This document shows positions 47,814 through 56,412 of a stretch of 64,000 nt of DNA, piece by piece. The DNA comes from Lachnoclostridium sp. An138 (GTDB taxonomy: Bacteria; Bacillota; Clostridia; Lachnospirales; Lachnospiraceae): positions 105,616 through 169,615 of the forward strand of contig NZ_NFLF01000007.1 of assembly GCF_002160765.1 (NCBI RefSeq), given 5' to 3'. Position numbers and translations under genes: made by a program. A model generated the notes under the pieces. The model was not told where the DNA came from and ran no database searches. It saw only the letters and a program-made list of their open reading frames with translations. Each line of letters begins with the position of its first letter. Within the stretch, counting starts at the first letter, position 1.

Positions 47814-49169
47814 TTATTCTTTTCCGCCGTCCTGATCCGCCCCGTCCGGCGTCTCTTCCTTCCAGCACAGAATCTCTTCCAGCCGCCGTTTCACCGCGGC
47901 CTCCTCGCCTTCCTCCGTGGGCTGGTAATATCTTCTTCCCGCAAGCTCCTCCGGCAGGCATTTCATACGGCTGAGCTTTTCTTTTGTATCATGGGCGTAA
48001 ATATATCCCTCCCCGTAGTGCAGATCCTGCATCAGCTGTGTAGGAGCGTTCCGAATCTGCAGGGGCACCGGAGCCCCGGGCTTCTCCCGGATATCCTTCT
48101 TACAGTCCAGACAGGCCGTATAAAGGGCGTTGGACTTGGGCGCCATGGACAGATAGACTGCCGCGTGGGCCAGATGCACGTCGCACTCCGGCATCCCCAG
48201 GAAATGGCAGGCCTGATATACAGACACTGCAAGCGGAAGCGCGTTTGAATCTGCCATACCCACATCCTCGCTGGCAAAACGAATCAGCCGCCTGGCAATA
48301 TAAAGCGGGTCCTCTCCGCCGTCCAGCATCCGGTACATCCAATAGACTGCCGCATCCGGGTCGCTGTTGCGCATGGATTTGTGGAGAGCTGAGATCAGGT
48401 TGTAATGCTCTTCCCCATTCTTGTCATACAAAAGGGAGCGGCGGTTCATACACTGGGAGAGAATCTCTTTGTCCACGCAGAGCACCGCATTCTCGTCCAT
48501 TCTCCCATTCAGCACCGCCATCTCCAGCGTATTCAGGGCAGTTCTGGCATCCCCATTGGCAAAACGGGCAATGGCGCCAAGGTCCTCCTCCCCGATGGAG
48601 ATCTTCATGGTTCCATACCCCTTCGAGCTGCTCAGAGCATGGTGCAGAAGCTCCAGAAGATCGCTTTCCTCCAGCGCCTTCAGGATAAACACCTTGCACC
48701 GGGACAGCAGAGCGGAATTGATCTCAAAAGAGGGATTTTCCGTAGTGGCTCCCACAAGAATGATACTGCCCTTTTCCACATAAGGAAGAAAGGCATCCTG
48801 CTGGGCCTTGTTAAACCGGTGTATCTCGTCCGCGAAAAGAAGAGTTCGGATGCCGAGGCGGCGGTTCTGCTCCGCCTGGGCCATGACCTCTTTCACTTCC
48901 TTGATACCGCTGGTCACTGCGCTGAATTCCACAAATTCCGCTCTGGTCTGCCGGGCAATAATCCGGGCAAGCGTGGTCTTTCCCACACCGGGCGGCCCCC
49001 AGAAGATCATGGAAGAAATCTGATCCCGCTCAATGAGCTGGCGCAGGATCTTTCCCGGTCCCACCAGATGCTTCTGTCCCACATATTCGTCCAGACTCTC
49101 CGGGCGGAGGCGGCTCGCCAGAGGGGCCGTTCTCTCCCGATCGTCAAATAAACTCAGCTGTTCCATCAT
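47814..49169 (-). CDS. rarA: replication-associated recombination protein RarA (MgsA)
   Basis: An AAA+ ATPase of 451 residues related to clamp loaders, acting at stalled forks. N terminus MMEQLSLFDDRERTAPLASR, then LRPESLDEYVGQKHLVG, Walker A GPPGVGKTT, Walker B LFADEIHRFNKAQQD, sensor GATTENPSFEIN, and the tetramer domain with RRLIRFASEDVGMAD. I use the ATG at 49169, since GAGGTG lies 7 bases upstream and the further 12 residues are atypical. Confidence 0.95.
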   Translation of the reverse strand: MMEQLSLFDDRERTAPLASRLRPESLDEYVGQKHLVGPGKILRQLIERDQISSMIFWGPPGVGKTTLARIIARQTRAEFVEFSAVTSGIKEVKEVMAQAEQNRRLGIRTLLFADEIHRFNKAQQDAFLPYVEKGSIILVGATTENPSFEINSALLSRCKVFILKALEESDLLELLHHALSSSKGYGTMKISIGEEDLGAIARFANGDARTALNTLEMAVLNGRMDENAVLCVDKEILSQCMNRRSLLYDKNGEEHYNLISALHKSMRNSDPDAAVYWMYRMLDGGEDPLYIARRLIRFASEDVGMADSNALPLAVSVYQACHFLGMPECDVHLAHAAVYLSMAPKSNALYTACLDCKKDIREKPGAPVPLQIRNAPTQLMQDLHYGEGYIYAHDTKEKLSRMKCLPEELAGRRYYQPTEEGEEAAVKRRLEEILCWKEETPDGADQDGGKE

Positions 49170-49205
49170 GCTGCAACACCTCTTGTTTTCAGTATACTTT
49201 TTCAA

Positions 49206-49627
49206 GCCGGCATTGTAAAGAAAACATTTCTGGTGGCAGCGGTGTTATATGACATTTCTTCTTCCGGCGGCATAGCCGCCCGGAACTGGTCCCGGGCGGA
49301 TGTCGGATGACTGGTGTTGGATATATGCGAAAAATTTTGTGTCTATCATCCAATTTCAATGTAAAACAACTCTGTTTTCCTGCCAATTCAACTGCGCAGC
49401 GCTCTTATTTTACATATACAAGAAAATACGTTGTTTACATCCAACAATGAAATAAATTTTGGACATAACAAACTACTTTTCTCTATATGTCCAATCCATG
49501 TCTGATATTGAACAAGAAAAACAGTAACTGGTCCTGATACCGGTGATTTTGGAGCGCACGGCAGTAAAAAACTGTATATATCCAGATACGGTATTCTCAG
49601 CGGGCAAAGCGTATGCGCTTTCCATCT
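49206..49627. other. 422-bp gap, AT-rich, no gene recognised
   Basis: The region between rarA and the PD-(D/E)XK-like gene becomes AT-rich after about 49370, unlike its surroundings. It holds one perfect 9-bp inverted repeat, TTGGACATA (49459-49467) and TATGTCCAA (49486-49494), with an 18-base loop. No credible coding frame, tRNA or terminator was seen. Confidence 0.5.
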
Positions 49628-50407
49628 TTACAGAAAGTATGACTTGATAAGATTTTCTGCAGCGGCAGAATCCAGCGGATGCTCTTTTGTCTCATATGTA
49701 GTAAGAAGCTGTATAGACGGTACAATTCCATGCTCCGTATAGAGCTGAAGCTTTGAAAAGGCATTTTTTGCATAAACGGAACTGTCCATCATTCCGAAAT
49801 GTTCCCAATAGAAAAACTGCCCGGTGTGGGGATGGCGGATGGTAAAATCCGGAAACACTGTAACATTTCCCAGAGAAAGCGCACACTCGTAGCGGAATGG
49901 AATTTTATTCATATAAAGAAGCATGGCAATCAGCGCTTCTGATTTGGAACGCACAAAAATACCTGCACTCGTCTTATGAATACGCTGCTCCGGATAAGCC
50001 GGATTGCTTTCGTAAGGCTGCGCCATCCATTTTTGAAGTTCCTGTGATTCGGGAGTAAAATAGGGCGAAAGAAGTTCTGAATATAAAGAATTCTCAGATA
50101 GTAAGTGTTCCGCATAGCCGGCATCAGAATTATGATGCCTCAAATAGAAATCAATTGCTCTTTGTTCCTGCAGCAGCTCCTTCAGCCGCATCTGTAAATA
50201 CTTTTTTACAGCCAGCTGCTCCGCAAATGCTTTTTCCCTTTTAGGTATGTATACAGAATCATGGCCATCACTTCGGTACCATTTGGTATAACAGCCATTG
50301 CGGACACAGACACGCTTTCCTTCCGGCAGCTCCTTCAGCCTGGCCTGGAGAGACACAATCTCCCGTTCAAGCCGCTGGCGCTCCGCACACATTGTTTCGT
50401 GAAGCAA
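49628..50407 (-). CDS. predicted PD-(D/E)XK nuclease-like protein
   Basis: The protein has 259 residues; TTG start with AAGGAGG 7 bases upstream. A helical, coiled-coil-prone N-terminal part (1-90) is followed by a C-terminal region with the order of motifs expected of a PD-(D/E)XK fold: FVRSKSEALIAML (E157), FRYE (E174), TVFPDFTIRHP (D187) and FFYWEHFGMM (E202, with His where Lys is usual). No helicase or methylase is fused to it. The gene lies in an AT-rich patch beside an ABC-type ATPase read the other way. The nuclease assignment is an inference from motif spacing. Confidence 0.65.
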   Translation of the reverse strand: MLHETMCAERQRLEREIVSLQARLKELPEGKRVCVRNGCYTKWYRSDGHDSVYIPKREKAFAEQLAVKKYLQMRLKELLQEQRAIDFYLRHHNSDAGYAEHLLSENSLYSELLSPYFTPESQELQKWMAQPYESNPAYPEQRIHKTSAGIFVRSKSEALIAMLLYMNKIPFRYECALSLGNVTVFPDFTIRHPHTGQFFYWEHFGMMDSSVYAKNAFSKLQLYTEHGIVPSIQLLTTYETKEHPLDSAAAENLIKSYFL

Positions 50408-50531
50408 GGGAGTCCTCCTTCTATCATCTGATATCTATTATTTAAGCATAGAAATATCCATTGGAAAAGTAAAAATTATCATATTCTGTAAAATCATCCA
50501 GACCAGCTCTTTTAGCAGAATCCCGCGGACA

Positions 50532-50645
50532 ATGGAAAATATGCCAATGAAAGATATGTTTGACTTGAAAGTTGAAATCATTGAAAGCTTTCCTGGAATT
50601 GACTATAATGATTTAGAATCATATCAATCAGCATTCTCAAGCCCG
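50532..50645 (+). pseudogene. possible gene remnant upstream of ABC-type ATPase
   Basis: An AT-rich frame opens MENMPMKDMFDLKVEIIES and runs for about 38 codons with protein-like composition (GIDYNDLESYQ), then continues through the ribosome site and into the start of the next gene, where it loses any protein character. It may be the truncated start of a lost gene. No family recognised. Confidence 0.3.
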
Positions 50646-50662
50646 AAAGGAAACCGCCTGTT

Positions 50663-51403
50663 ATGTTTGAAAACCGCTTCATCCGCGCTCTCCGGATCGA
50701 CTGGAACAAAATTCCCGAACATTCCTATCTTCACCGCATCACGGCCCTGTCCGGGCTGACAGACCTCTCATTCTCCAAAAACATTACTTTTTTTGTGGGG
50801 GAAAACGGCACGGGAAAATCCACCCTTCTGGAGGCCATCGCCACAAGCTACGGCTTCAACCCGGAGGGCGGCACTCTGAACTACCGTTTTTCCACTTACG
50901 ATGACGTGTCGGAGCTCTGCACAGCCCTTACTTTTTCCAAAGGCTTCCGCCGTCCGGCGTCCAGCTATTTTTTCCGGGCGGAGAGCTTTTTCAATGTGGC
51001 AACCAAGGCAGAGGACTACCGGGATTCTACCCGGAAAGAAATCTACTACGCGCGCTGCGGCGGCAAATCCTTTCACGAACAGTCCCACGGCGAGAGCTTT
51101 CTCTCCTATTTTCTGTCCTTTGAGGGGCCGGGACTTTACATCATGGACGAGCCGGAGGCCGCCCTGTCACCCCAGCGGCAGCTCACCCTGCTGATTCAGA
51201 TCGTAAAAATGGCCGCTCAGGGCTCTCAGTTTCTCATTGCGTCCCACTCCCCCATTCTGCTGGGTACCCCGGATGCCCAGATTCTGTCTTTTGACGAAGG
51301 GCATGTCCATCCCTGCGCTTACGAGGAGACGGAATGCTATCAGGTAACAGAGCTGTTTCTGAACCACCGGGAGGCGCTGCTTAGCCGTCTTCTTGATGAG
51401 TAA
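50663..51403 (+). CDS. ABC-type (SMC-like) AAA family ATPase
   Basis: The protein has 246 residues. Walker A GENGTGKST near residue 48, signature-like SHGESFLSYF near 142, Walker B YIMDEPEAALSP near 160 and the switch His in IASHSPILL near 195. This is the compact RecF/SMC-like head without coiled-coil arms, common as a stand-alone ATPase in bacteria. A moderate AAAGGA ribosome site precedes it. Its function is unknown; the divergent nuclease-like neighbour may or may not be a partner. Confidence 0.82.
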   Translation: MFENRFIRALRIDWNKIPEHSYLHRITALSGLTDLSFSKNITFFVGENGTGKSTLLEAIATSYGFNPEGGTLNYRFSTYDDVSELCTALTFSKGFRRPASSYFFRAESFFNVATKAEDYRDSTRKEIYYARCGGKSFHEQSHGESFLSYFLSFEGPGLYIMDEPEAALSPQRQLTLLIQIVKMAAQGSQFLIASHSPILLGTPDAQILSFDEGHVHPCAYEETECYQVTELFLNHREALLSRLLDE

Positions 51404-51547
51404 TGACCCGGAACTCCGTCCCTGCGAATCTGCCGGTCCGCGTCAGCCAGAATTCTTTGTTTGATTTTATATTTATTCACTATTATTGCATATTATTCAG
51501 TATGAATCTGCATATTAAACAACAATACCCTGTTTCAATTTTATAAA

Positions 51548-51593
51548 TATGTATAAAATTTCACTTGCAACTTCCTGCGGGATGATGTATATT
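51548..51593 (+). promoter_or_regulatory. argG promoter with overlapping ARG box
   Basis: TTGCAA (51565-51570), a 17-base spacer and TATATT (51588-51593) form the promoter. TATGTATAAAATTTCACT (51548-51565) matches the ARG box consensus at all but two fixed positions and ends on the -35 box, so ArgR binding would compete with RNA polymerase. Confidence 0.65.
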
Positions 51594-51667
51594 TATGTTC
51601 AGTGAAAATACGCGCCGTATGACATCCGTCTCTGCTGCGCTGATGAAATACCGAGGAGGAACTTATC

Positions 51668-52900
51668 ATGAAAGAAAAAGTCGTACTCGCCTATTCCGGC
51701 GGACTGGACACCACAGCCATCATTCCGTGGCTGAAAGAACATTTTGACTATGAGGTTATCTGCTGCTGCATCGACTGCGGCCAGGGAAATGAGCTGGAAG
51801 GACTTGACGAGAGAGCAAAGCTGTCCGGCGCTTCCAAATTATACATCGAAGATCTGGTAGATGATTTCGCCGATAACTACATTATGCCCTGCGTAAAGGC
51901 TGACGCCGTATATGAGAACAAATACCTGCTGGGTACCTCCATGGCGCGTCCGGCCATCGCAAAGAAGCTGGTTGAGATCGCAAGAAAAGAGGGCGCTGTC
52001 GCCATCTGCCACGGCGCTACCGGAAAGGGCAACGACCAGATTCGTTTTGAGCTTGGCATCAAGGCCCTGGCTCCCGATATCAAGATTATCGCTCCCTGGA
52101 GGATGACCGACATCTGGACCATGCAGTCCCGTGAGGACGAGATCGCCTACTGCGAGAAGCACGGCATCCACCTTCCTTTCTCCACAGACTCCAGCTACAG
52201 CCGCGACCGCAACCTCTGGCACATCAGCCACGAGGGACTGGAGCTTGAGGACCCGGCCAACGAGCCGAATTACGAGCATCTTCTCGTTCTGAGCGTAACG
52301 CCTGAGAAGGCTCCTGACGAGGGCGAATATGTGACCATGACCTTTGAAAAGGGCGTTCCCACCTCCATCAATGGAAAGAAGATGAAGGTATCCGATATTA
52401 TCCGTGAGCTGAACGTACTGGGCGGCAAGCACGGCATCGGCATCGTCGATATCGTAGAGAACCGCGTAGTCGGCATGAAGTCCCGCGGCGTCTATGAGAC
52501 ACCGGGCGGAACCATTCTGATGGAGGCTCACCGTCAGCTGGAAGAGCTCGTTCTGGACCGCGCCACCATGGAGACAAAGAAAGACCTGGGCAACAAGTTC
52601 GCGCAGATCGTGTACGAAGGCAAATGGTTCACTCCGCTCCGGGAAGCCATTCAGGCATTTATGGAAGTAACCCAGGAGTACGTGACCGGAGAAGTGAAGT
52701 TCAAGCTCTACAAGGGCAACATCATCAAGGCCGGAACCACCTCTCCCTACTCTCTGTACAATGAGTCTCTGGCTTCCTTTACGACAGGAGATCTGTACGA
52801 TCACCATGACGCCGACGGCTTCATTACCCTGTTCGGACTGCCGCTGAAGGTCCGCGCCATGAAGATGGCCGAGGTCAAGGCTGCACAGAAGGAAAACTAA
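51668..52900 (+). CDS. argG: argininosuccinate synthase
   Basis: The protein has 410 residues and joins citrulline and aspartate with ATP. N-terminal PP-loop AYSGGLDTTAIIPWL, CHGATGKGNDQIRFE, APWR and STDSSYSRDRNLWHISHEG are all ArgG blocks. Codon use is strongly biased, suggesting high expression. GAGGAGG precedes the ATG. argH is not adjacent in the window; the first five-step genes are in the argC operon 5.7 kb away. Confidence 0.97.
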   Translation: MKEKVVLAYSGGLDTTAIIPWLKEHFDYEVICCCIDCGQGNELEGLDERAKLSGASKLYIEDLVDDFADNYIMPCVKADAVYENKYLLGTSMARPAIAKKLVEIARKEGAVAICHGATGKGNDQIRFELGIKALAPDIKIIAPWRMTDIWTMQSREDEIAYCEKHGIHLPFSTDSSYSRDRNLWHISHEGLELEDPANEPNYEHLLVLSVTPEKAPDEGEYVTMTFEKGVPTSINGKKMKVSDIIRELNVLGGKHGIGIVDIVENRVVGMKSRGVYETPGGTILMEAHRQLEELVLDRATMETKKDLGNKFAQIVYEGKWFTPLREAIQAFMEVTQEYVTGEVKFKLYKGNIIKAGTTSPYSLYNESLASFTTGDLYDHHDADGFITLFGLPLKVRAMKMAEVKAAQKEN

Positions 52901-52936
52901 CTGCCGGAACAGAAAATCAAATTTTCCGTATATTTT

Positions 52937-52970
52937 GCCGCCAGCCCGGTGATGGCTGGCGGTATTTTTT
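52937..52970 (+). terminator. argG terminator
   Basis: CCGCCAGCC and GGCTGGCGG form a perfect 9-bp stem with a 7-base loop, followed by TATTTTTT. Confidence 0.92.
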
Positions 52971-53013
52971 CTGGCTTTCGGGGGATTCCTCTCCGGCTGC
53001 TTCAGGCAGCTTT

Positions 53014-54621
53014 CTATTCCTTATATCTCACCACATCTCCATCCGCTATCTCCCCAGTATAGTCCGTAATCACTTCCTCCTCTCCGCTCAATCCTCCTTC
53101 TTCCAGCGCCGCCTGACTATCGTTCTGATCCAGGACCGTCACATAGGTTTTCCGGGCCACAAACTCCGGTCCCAGGATTCCGGACCTCTCTCCCACCGTA
53201 AGCACATACTTTCTCTGGTTTTCATCCACACGGACAGCTTCCAGCGGTACGACGCAGGAGTAGGTGTCGGTCCTCATTTCCGCCGAAAGGGTTCCGCTTT
53301 CGCCAAGTTCCCCCTCTCCTTCCTCCAGAAAAACCGTCAGCTGGTACGTTCCCGGGCTCAGCTCGCTTTCCGCGATATAATCTGCTGTGGCCTCTACGGT
53401 CCTGCTTCCCAGCTTCAGAGAGACGGAATCTCCCTGATTGACATACTTCTTCTGTTCCGCAGTCAGAGAAGCTGAAAACTGCAGCGGGCTGTCCAGATCT
53501 GCCATCACCAGCGCCGCGCCGTCCGGAATCCGTTCGCCGGGACTCACTGCAATCGAAGTCACAATCCCTTCCTTTTCCGGATACACGATTCCATCCGCCT
53601 GCAGAAGCTCCTGATACTCTTTCAGTTCCTTCTGCTGGGAGGAAAGATCCAGGCGGTTGATTTCCAGACTGTTATCCGCGGTACTTTCGCTGTCCGCATC
53701 CTCCACAGCCCGCTCCGCTGTCTCCAGCGCGCTGTCCCGGCTCTGCCGAGCGTCCTCCAGTGCGCGCTTTGCCGTCTCCACGGCCTGCCGGAGCGACGTA
53801 AGCTTCTCCTGCCAGGCATCCTCTGTCATGCCCCCGGAATCGGTGTTTTCGGAATCTCCGGAACTTTCGCCCTCCGTCCCCGATGTGTCTGTAGTCTCTG
53901 GTGTATTTGTCTGTTCTGCTGCCGTGAACTGCTCCGTTTCCGCCTGTCCTGCCGTCTCTGCTTCGCCAGATTCTCCCGTCTCCGGCGTTTCTGGAATTTC
54001 TGGTTCTTCCGGCGTCTCCGGCTCTTCCGGTTCCTCTGGAGCTTCCGGCGTCTCCGGCTCTTCCGGCTGAGCTGCCTGCTCCGCCTTCCACGCCTCATAC
54101 TCTGCCTCGGCTTCTTTCAGCGCCGCCTCGGCTGCTGCCAGATCCTGCTCTGCCCGGGCTACTGTCTGGGAAGAACTTGCATCTGCCACATCATAGTCCT
54201 CCTGGGTGCGCTCCTTCTGTTCGTCTTTTTGCTCCGCTTCCAGCTGTCGGTTCTGCTCCTGGGCCTGAATTTCCAGCTGGAGCTTTGAAATCGCAAGCTG
54301 CTTTTCCTCTATCTGCTCTTTCAAATCCTCCAGATCTACCTGAAAAAGCGCAGTCTCTGTATCCACATGGTCCCCCGTATGCACCAGAACCGTCTCACAG
54401 CGCAGTCCGCTCAAAGCCGTAACGGCCGTCTCCCGTCCCGCTTCCACGATTCCCTCCACCTCTACTTCATGGGAAAGAGCAGAGGCCTCCGGCGTCTTCG
54501 TGCTTACCTGCGGAAGGCCCGAAGCATAGACCGATCTGGAAATCAGCGTACACAGCAGCATAAATGCCAGAAACATCCCAAAGGCCCTGATTTTGTTCTT
54601 CTGTCGTCTCAGCAATTCCAT
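53014..54621 (-). CDS. HlyD/MFP-type periplasmic adaptor-like protein
   Basis: The protein has 535 residues. An N-terminal membrane helix (12-30) precedes half of a barrel-sandwich domain (VEVEGIVEAGRETAVTALSG, VHTGDHVDTETALFQVD) and a long coiled coil split by a low-complexity stretch of Glu/Pro/Thr (about 185-270). The second half of the barrel (GIVYPEKEGIVTSIAVSPGERI) and a beta-barrel domain follow. This is the layout of adaptor proteins of MacAB-type and other exporters. No MacB-like or RND gene is in the operon; it follows two sugar-importer permeases. The EP-rich insert is an unusual decoration of the hairpin. Confidence 0.85.
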   Translation of the reverse strand: MELLRRQKNKIRAFGMFLAFMLLCTLISRSVYASGLPQVSTKTPEASALSHEVEVEGIVEAGRETAVTALSGLRCETVLVHTGDHVDTETALFQVDLEDLKEQIEEKQLAISKLQLEIQAQEQNRQLEAEQKDEQKERTQEDYDVADASSSQTVARAEQDLAAAEAALKEAEAEYEAWKAEQAAQPEEPETPEAPEEPEEPETPEEPEIPETPETGESGEAETAGQAETEQFTAAEQTNTPETTDTSGTEGESSGDSENTDSGGMTEDAWQEKLTSLRQAVETAKRALEDARQSRDSALETAERAVEDADSESTADNSLEINRLDLSSQQKELKEYQELLQADGIVYPEKEGIVTSIAVSPGERIPDGAALVMADLDSPLQFSASLTAEQKKYVNQGDSVSLKLGSRTVEATADYIAESELSPGTYQLTVFLEEGEGELGESGTLSAEMRTDTYSCVVPLEAVRVDENQRKYVLTVGERSGILGPEFVARKTYVTVLDQNDSQAALEEGGLSGEEEVITDYTGEIADGDVVRYKE

Positions 54622-54660
54622 AATTCCCTACTCCGATTTTCTTCTTCCATACGTCCTGTC

Positions 54661-55497
54661 CTATTCCTTCAGCCCCGAAGCCGCGATTCCCTTTTCCAGA
54701 TAATCCTGTCCTATCAGGAAGACAAAAGCTGGCGGAATCAGCGTAATCACAGAGGCCGCAAAGGAATATCCGGCCTGGCTTAGACTGATTTCCGGCAGAT
54801 AAAGGGACAGAGGCCAGAGAGACTGCTCCTCCAGAAACGCCAGCGGCTGTTCAATCAGGCTCCAGTATTCCAGAAAGCCCAGCACCACCGCCGACAGGAT
54901 TCCATTGGAGGCCAGCGGCAGGCCGATTTTCCAGAAAATGCGCCATTCTCCGGCTCCGTCAATCCGGGCCGCCTGCAAAAGCGCTCCGGGAATACTTGAG
55001 AAGCCCCGGTAAATCAGAAAGACCGGATAGGTGGAGCACGCTGTGGGAAGAATCACCGCCCAGTGGGTATTGACCAGATTCAGCTGATTCAGCACCAGAT
55101 AACTGGAAAGCATCGTCACCTGAAACGGAAGCAGCATCAGCGCCACATAAAGCGTAAATAAAAGCCTGCGGAACGGAAACCGGTAGACCGCGAAGGCCCA
55201 GGCCGCCGGAACCGCAAGAAGGAGCTGGCCGCCCACAGAACACACCGCTATCTTCATGGAATTCCAGAACACGGTGAAAAACTGCGGCGTCTCAAACAGC
55301 AGCCTGGCATAATGGGAAAAGGTCGGGTACATGGGGAACCACGCCCAGCGCAGAAACCCTTCTCCGCTCTCAAGAGGCCCCAGATATTCCCCCAGCTCCC
55401 AGCGGCTCATAAACGATCCGGAGACCAGCAGAAAAACAGGGGCAATAAAAAGAATTCCAAGGGCTGCAAGTATCAGATATCTCATGAATCTGCGCAT
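54661..55497 (-). CDS. sugar-type ABC transporter permease (MalG-like)
   Basis: An inner-membrane protein of 278 residues with six predicted helices. The EAA loop is LLQAARIDGAGEWRIFWKIGLPLASNGI in outline, matching EAAxxDGAxxxxxfxxixlP. CUT1-family MalG/AraQ type. GGAGG lies 8 bases before the ATG and the upstream permease ends 3 bp before it. No ATPase gene is in the operon; a shared MsmX-type ATPase encoded elsewhere is the usual solution. Confidence 0.92.
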   Translation of the reverse strand: MRRFMRYLILAALGILFIAPVFLLVSGSFMSRWELGEYLGPLESGEGFLRWAWFPMYPTFSHYARLLFETPQFFTVFWNSMKIAVCSVGGQLLLAVPAAWAFAVYRFPFRRLLFTLYVALMLLPFQVTMLSSYLVLNQLNLVNTHWAVILPTACSTYPVFLIYRGFSSIPGALLQAARIDGAGEWRIFWKIGLPLASNGILSAVVLGFLEYWSLIEQPLAFLEEQSLWPLSLYLPEISLSQAGYSFAASVITLIPPAFVFLIGQDYLEKGIAASGLKE

Positions 55498-55500
55498 TTC

Positions 55501-56412
55501 TTAATCCTCCCTGTCCCAAAGTCTCTGCAGCAGCAGTATCGCCATAAAAAGCACCATGCCGACACAGACTGCGGCCGCAGCCATTTTGTCCAGATCCAGG
55601 TTTACAAACCAGTTGTTAAACAGATGCTGCAGCAGATACATACTCTTGTCCGGGTAAGAGCCTGCCACCAGGTAAGCCTCCCGGAATACCTTAAACGAAT
55701 TCAAAAAAGAAAGAACGGTGATCGTATAAAGGCTTCCCTTCAGATTCGGCAGCGTGATCCTCCAGAAGCATTTCCACTGGGAAGCCCCGTCCACACGGGC
55801 GGCTTCCAGAATGCTGTCCGGCACCGCTGAGAGGCCTGCCAGCCAGAGCACCACCGTATAGCCGAGATTTTTCCACACGTAGCTGAATACCAGCACCCAG
55901 AAGGCCGCTCCCGAGGCCATATAATCCGGCTGCACTCCATCTGCCAGAATCCCCATTCTGTTCAGAAACAGATTCAGAAAACCGCCGGAGGAAAACACCA
56001 TTTTCCAGACCAGCACGATGGCGGCGGCCGGAACTGCCATGGGAAACAGAAACATGGTCTTAAATCTCTGGTTATTCGAAAGCCTGGAAAGCTGAACCGC
56101 CACGAACAGTCCAAGTCCCACCAGAAGCGGCAGGCAGACAGCCGTAAAGCGGAAGGTATTCCATACCGCAAGACGGAAAGCTTCATTTTCAAAGACCGCC
56201 CGGTAATTGGAAAAACCGGTCCATCTGCCGGTGACGGCGGTCGTAAACGACCGCCGCACCACATCCAGAAAAGGAAGGCAGACAAAGACCAGAACCCCCA
56301 GAAGGCTGGGAGCCAGGAAGCACAGCCAGGCCCGTTTCCCGGCTCCTCTCCTTCTCCGCAGCACATGCTGTTTTCTACTGCTCCGCAAGATAAATCGCCG
56401 CTTTCTGTACAA
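55501..56412 (-). CDS. sugar-type ABC transporter permease (MalF/UgpA-like)
   Basis: The protein has up to 303 residues. EAA loop ILEAARVDGASQWKCFWRITLPNLKG in outline; helices typical of CUT1 MalF/UgpA permeases. The start is uncertain: the listed TTG (56412) overlaps the solute-binding gene by 38 bp, whereas GTG at 56364 would start 11 bp after that gene's stop and retain all membrane helices. Partner of the MalG-like permease directly downstream. Confidence 0.9.
   Translation of the reverse strand: MYRKRRFILRSSRKQHVLRRRRGAGKRAWLCFLAPSLLGVLVFVCLPFLDVVRRSFTTAVTGRWTGFSNYRAVFENEAFRLAVWNTFRFTAVCLPLLVGLGLFVAVQLSRLSNNQRFKTMFLFPMAVPAAAIVLVWKMVFSSGGFLNLFLNRMGILADGVQPDYMASGAAFWVLVFSYVWKNLGYTVVLWLAGLSAVPDSILEAARVDGASQWKCFWRITLPNLKGSLYTITVLSFLNSFKVFREAYLVAGSYPDKSMYLLQHLFNNWFVNLDLDKMAAAAVCVGMVLFMAILLLQRLWDRED

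Noticed and set aside
53800..54070. Tandem repeat or CRISPR-like array in a Glu/Pro-coding stretch
   Set aside because: The repeats are short codon-level repeats inside one reading frame with no spacers of constant length.
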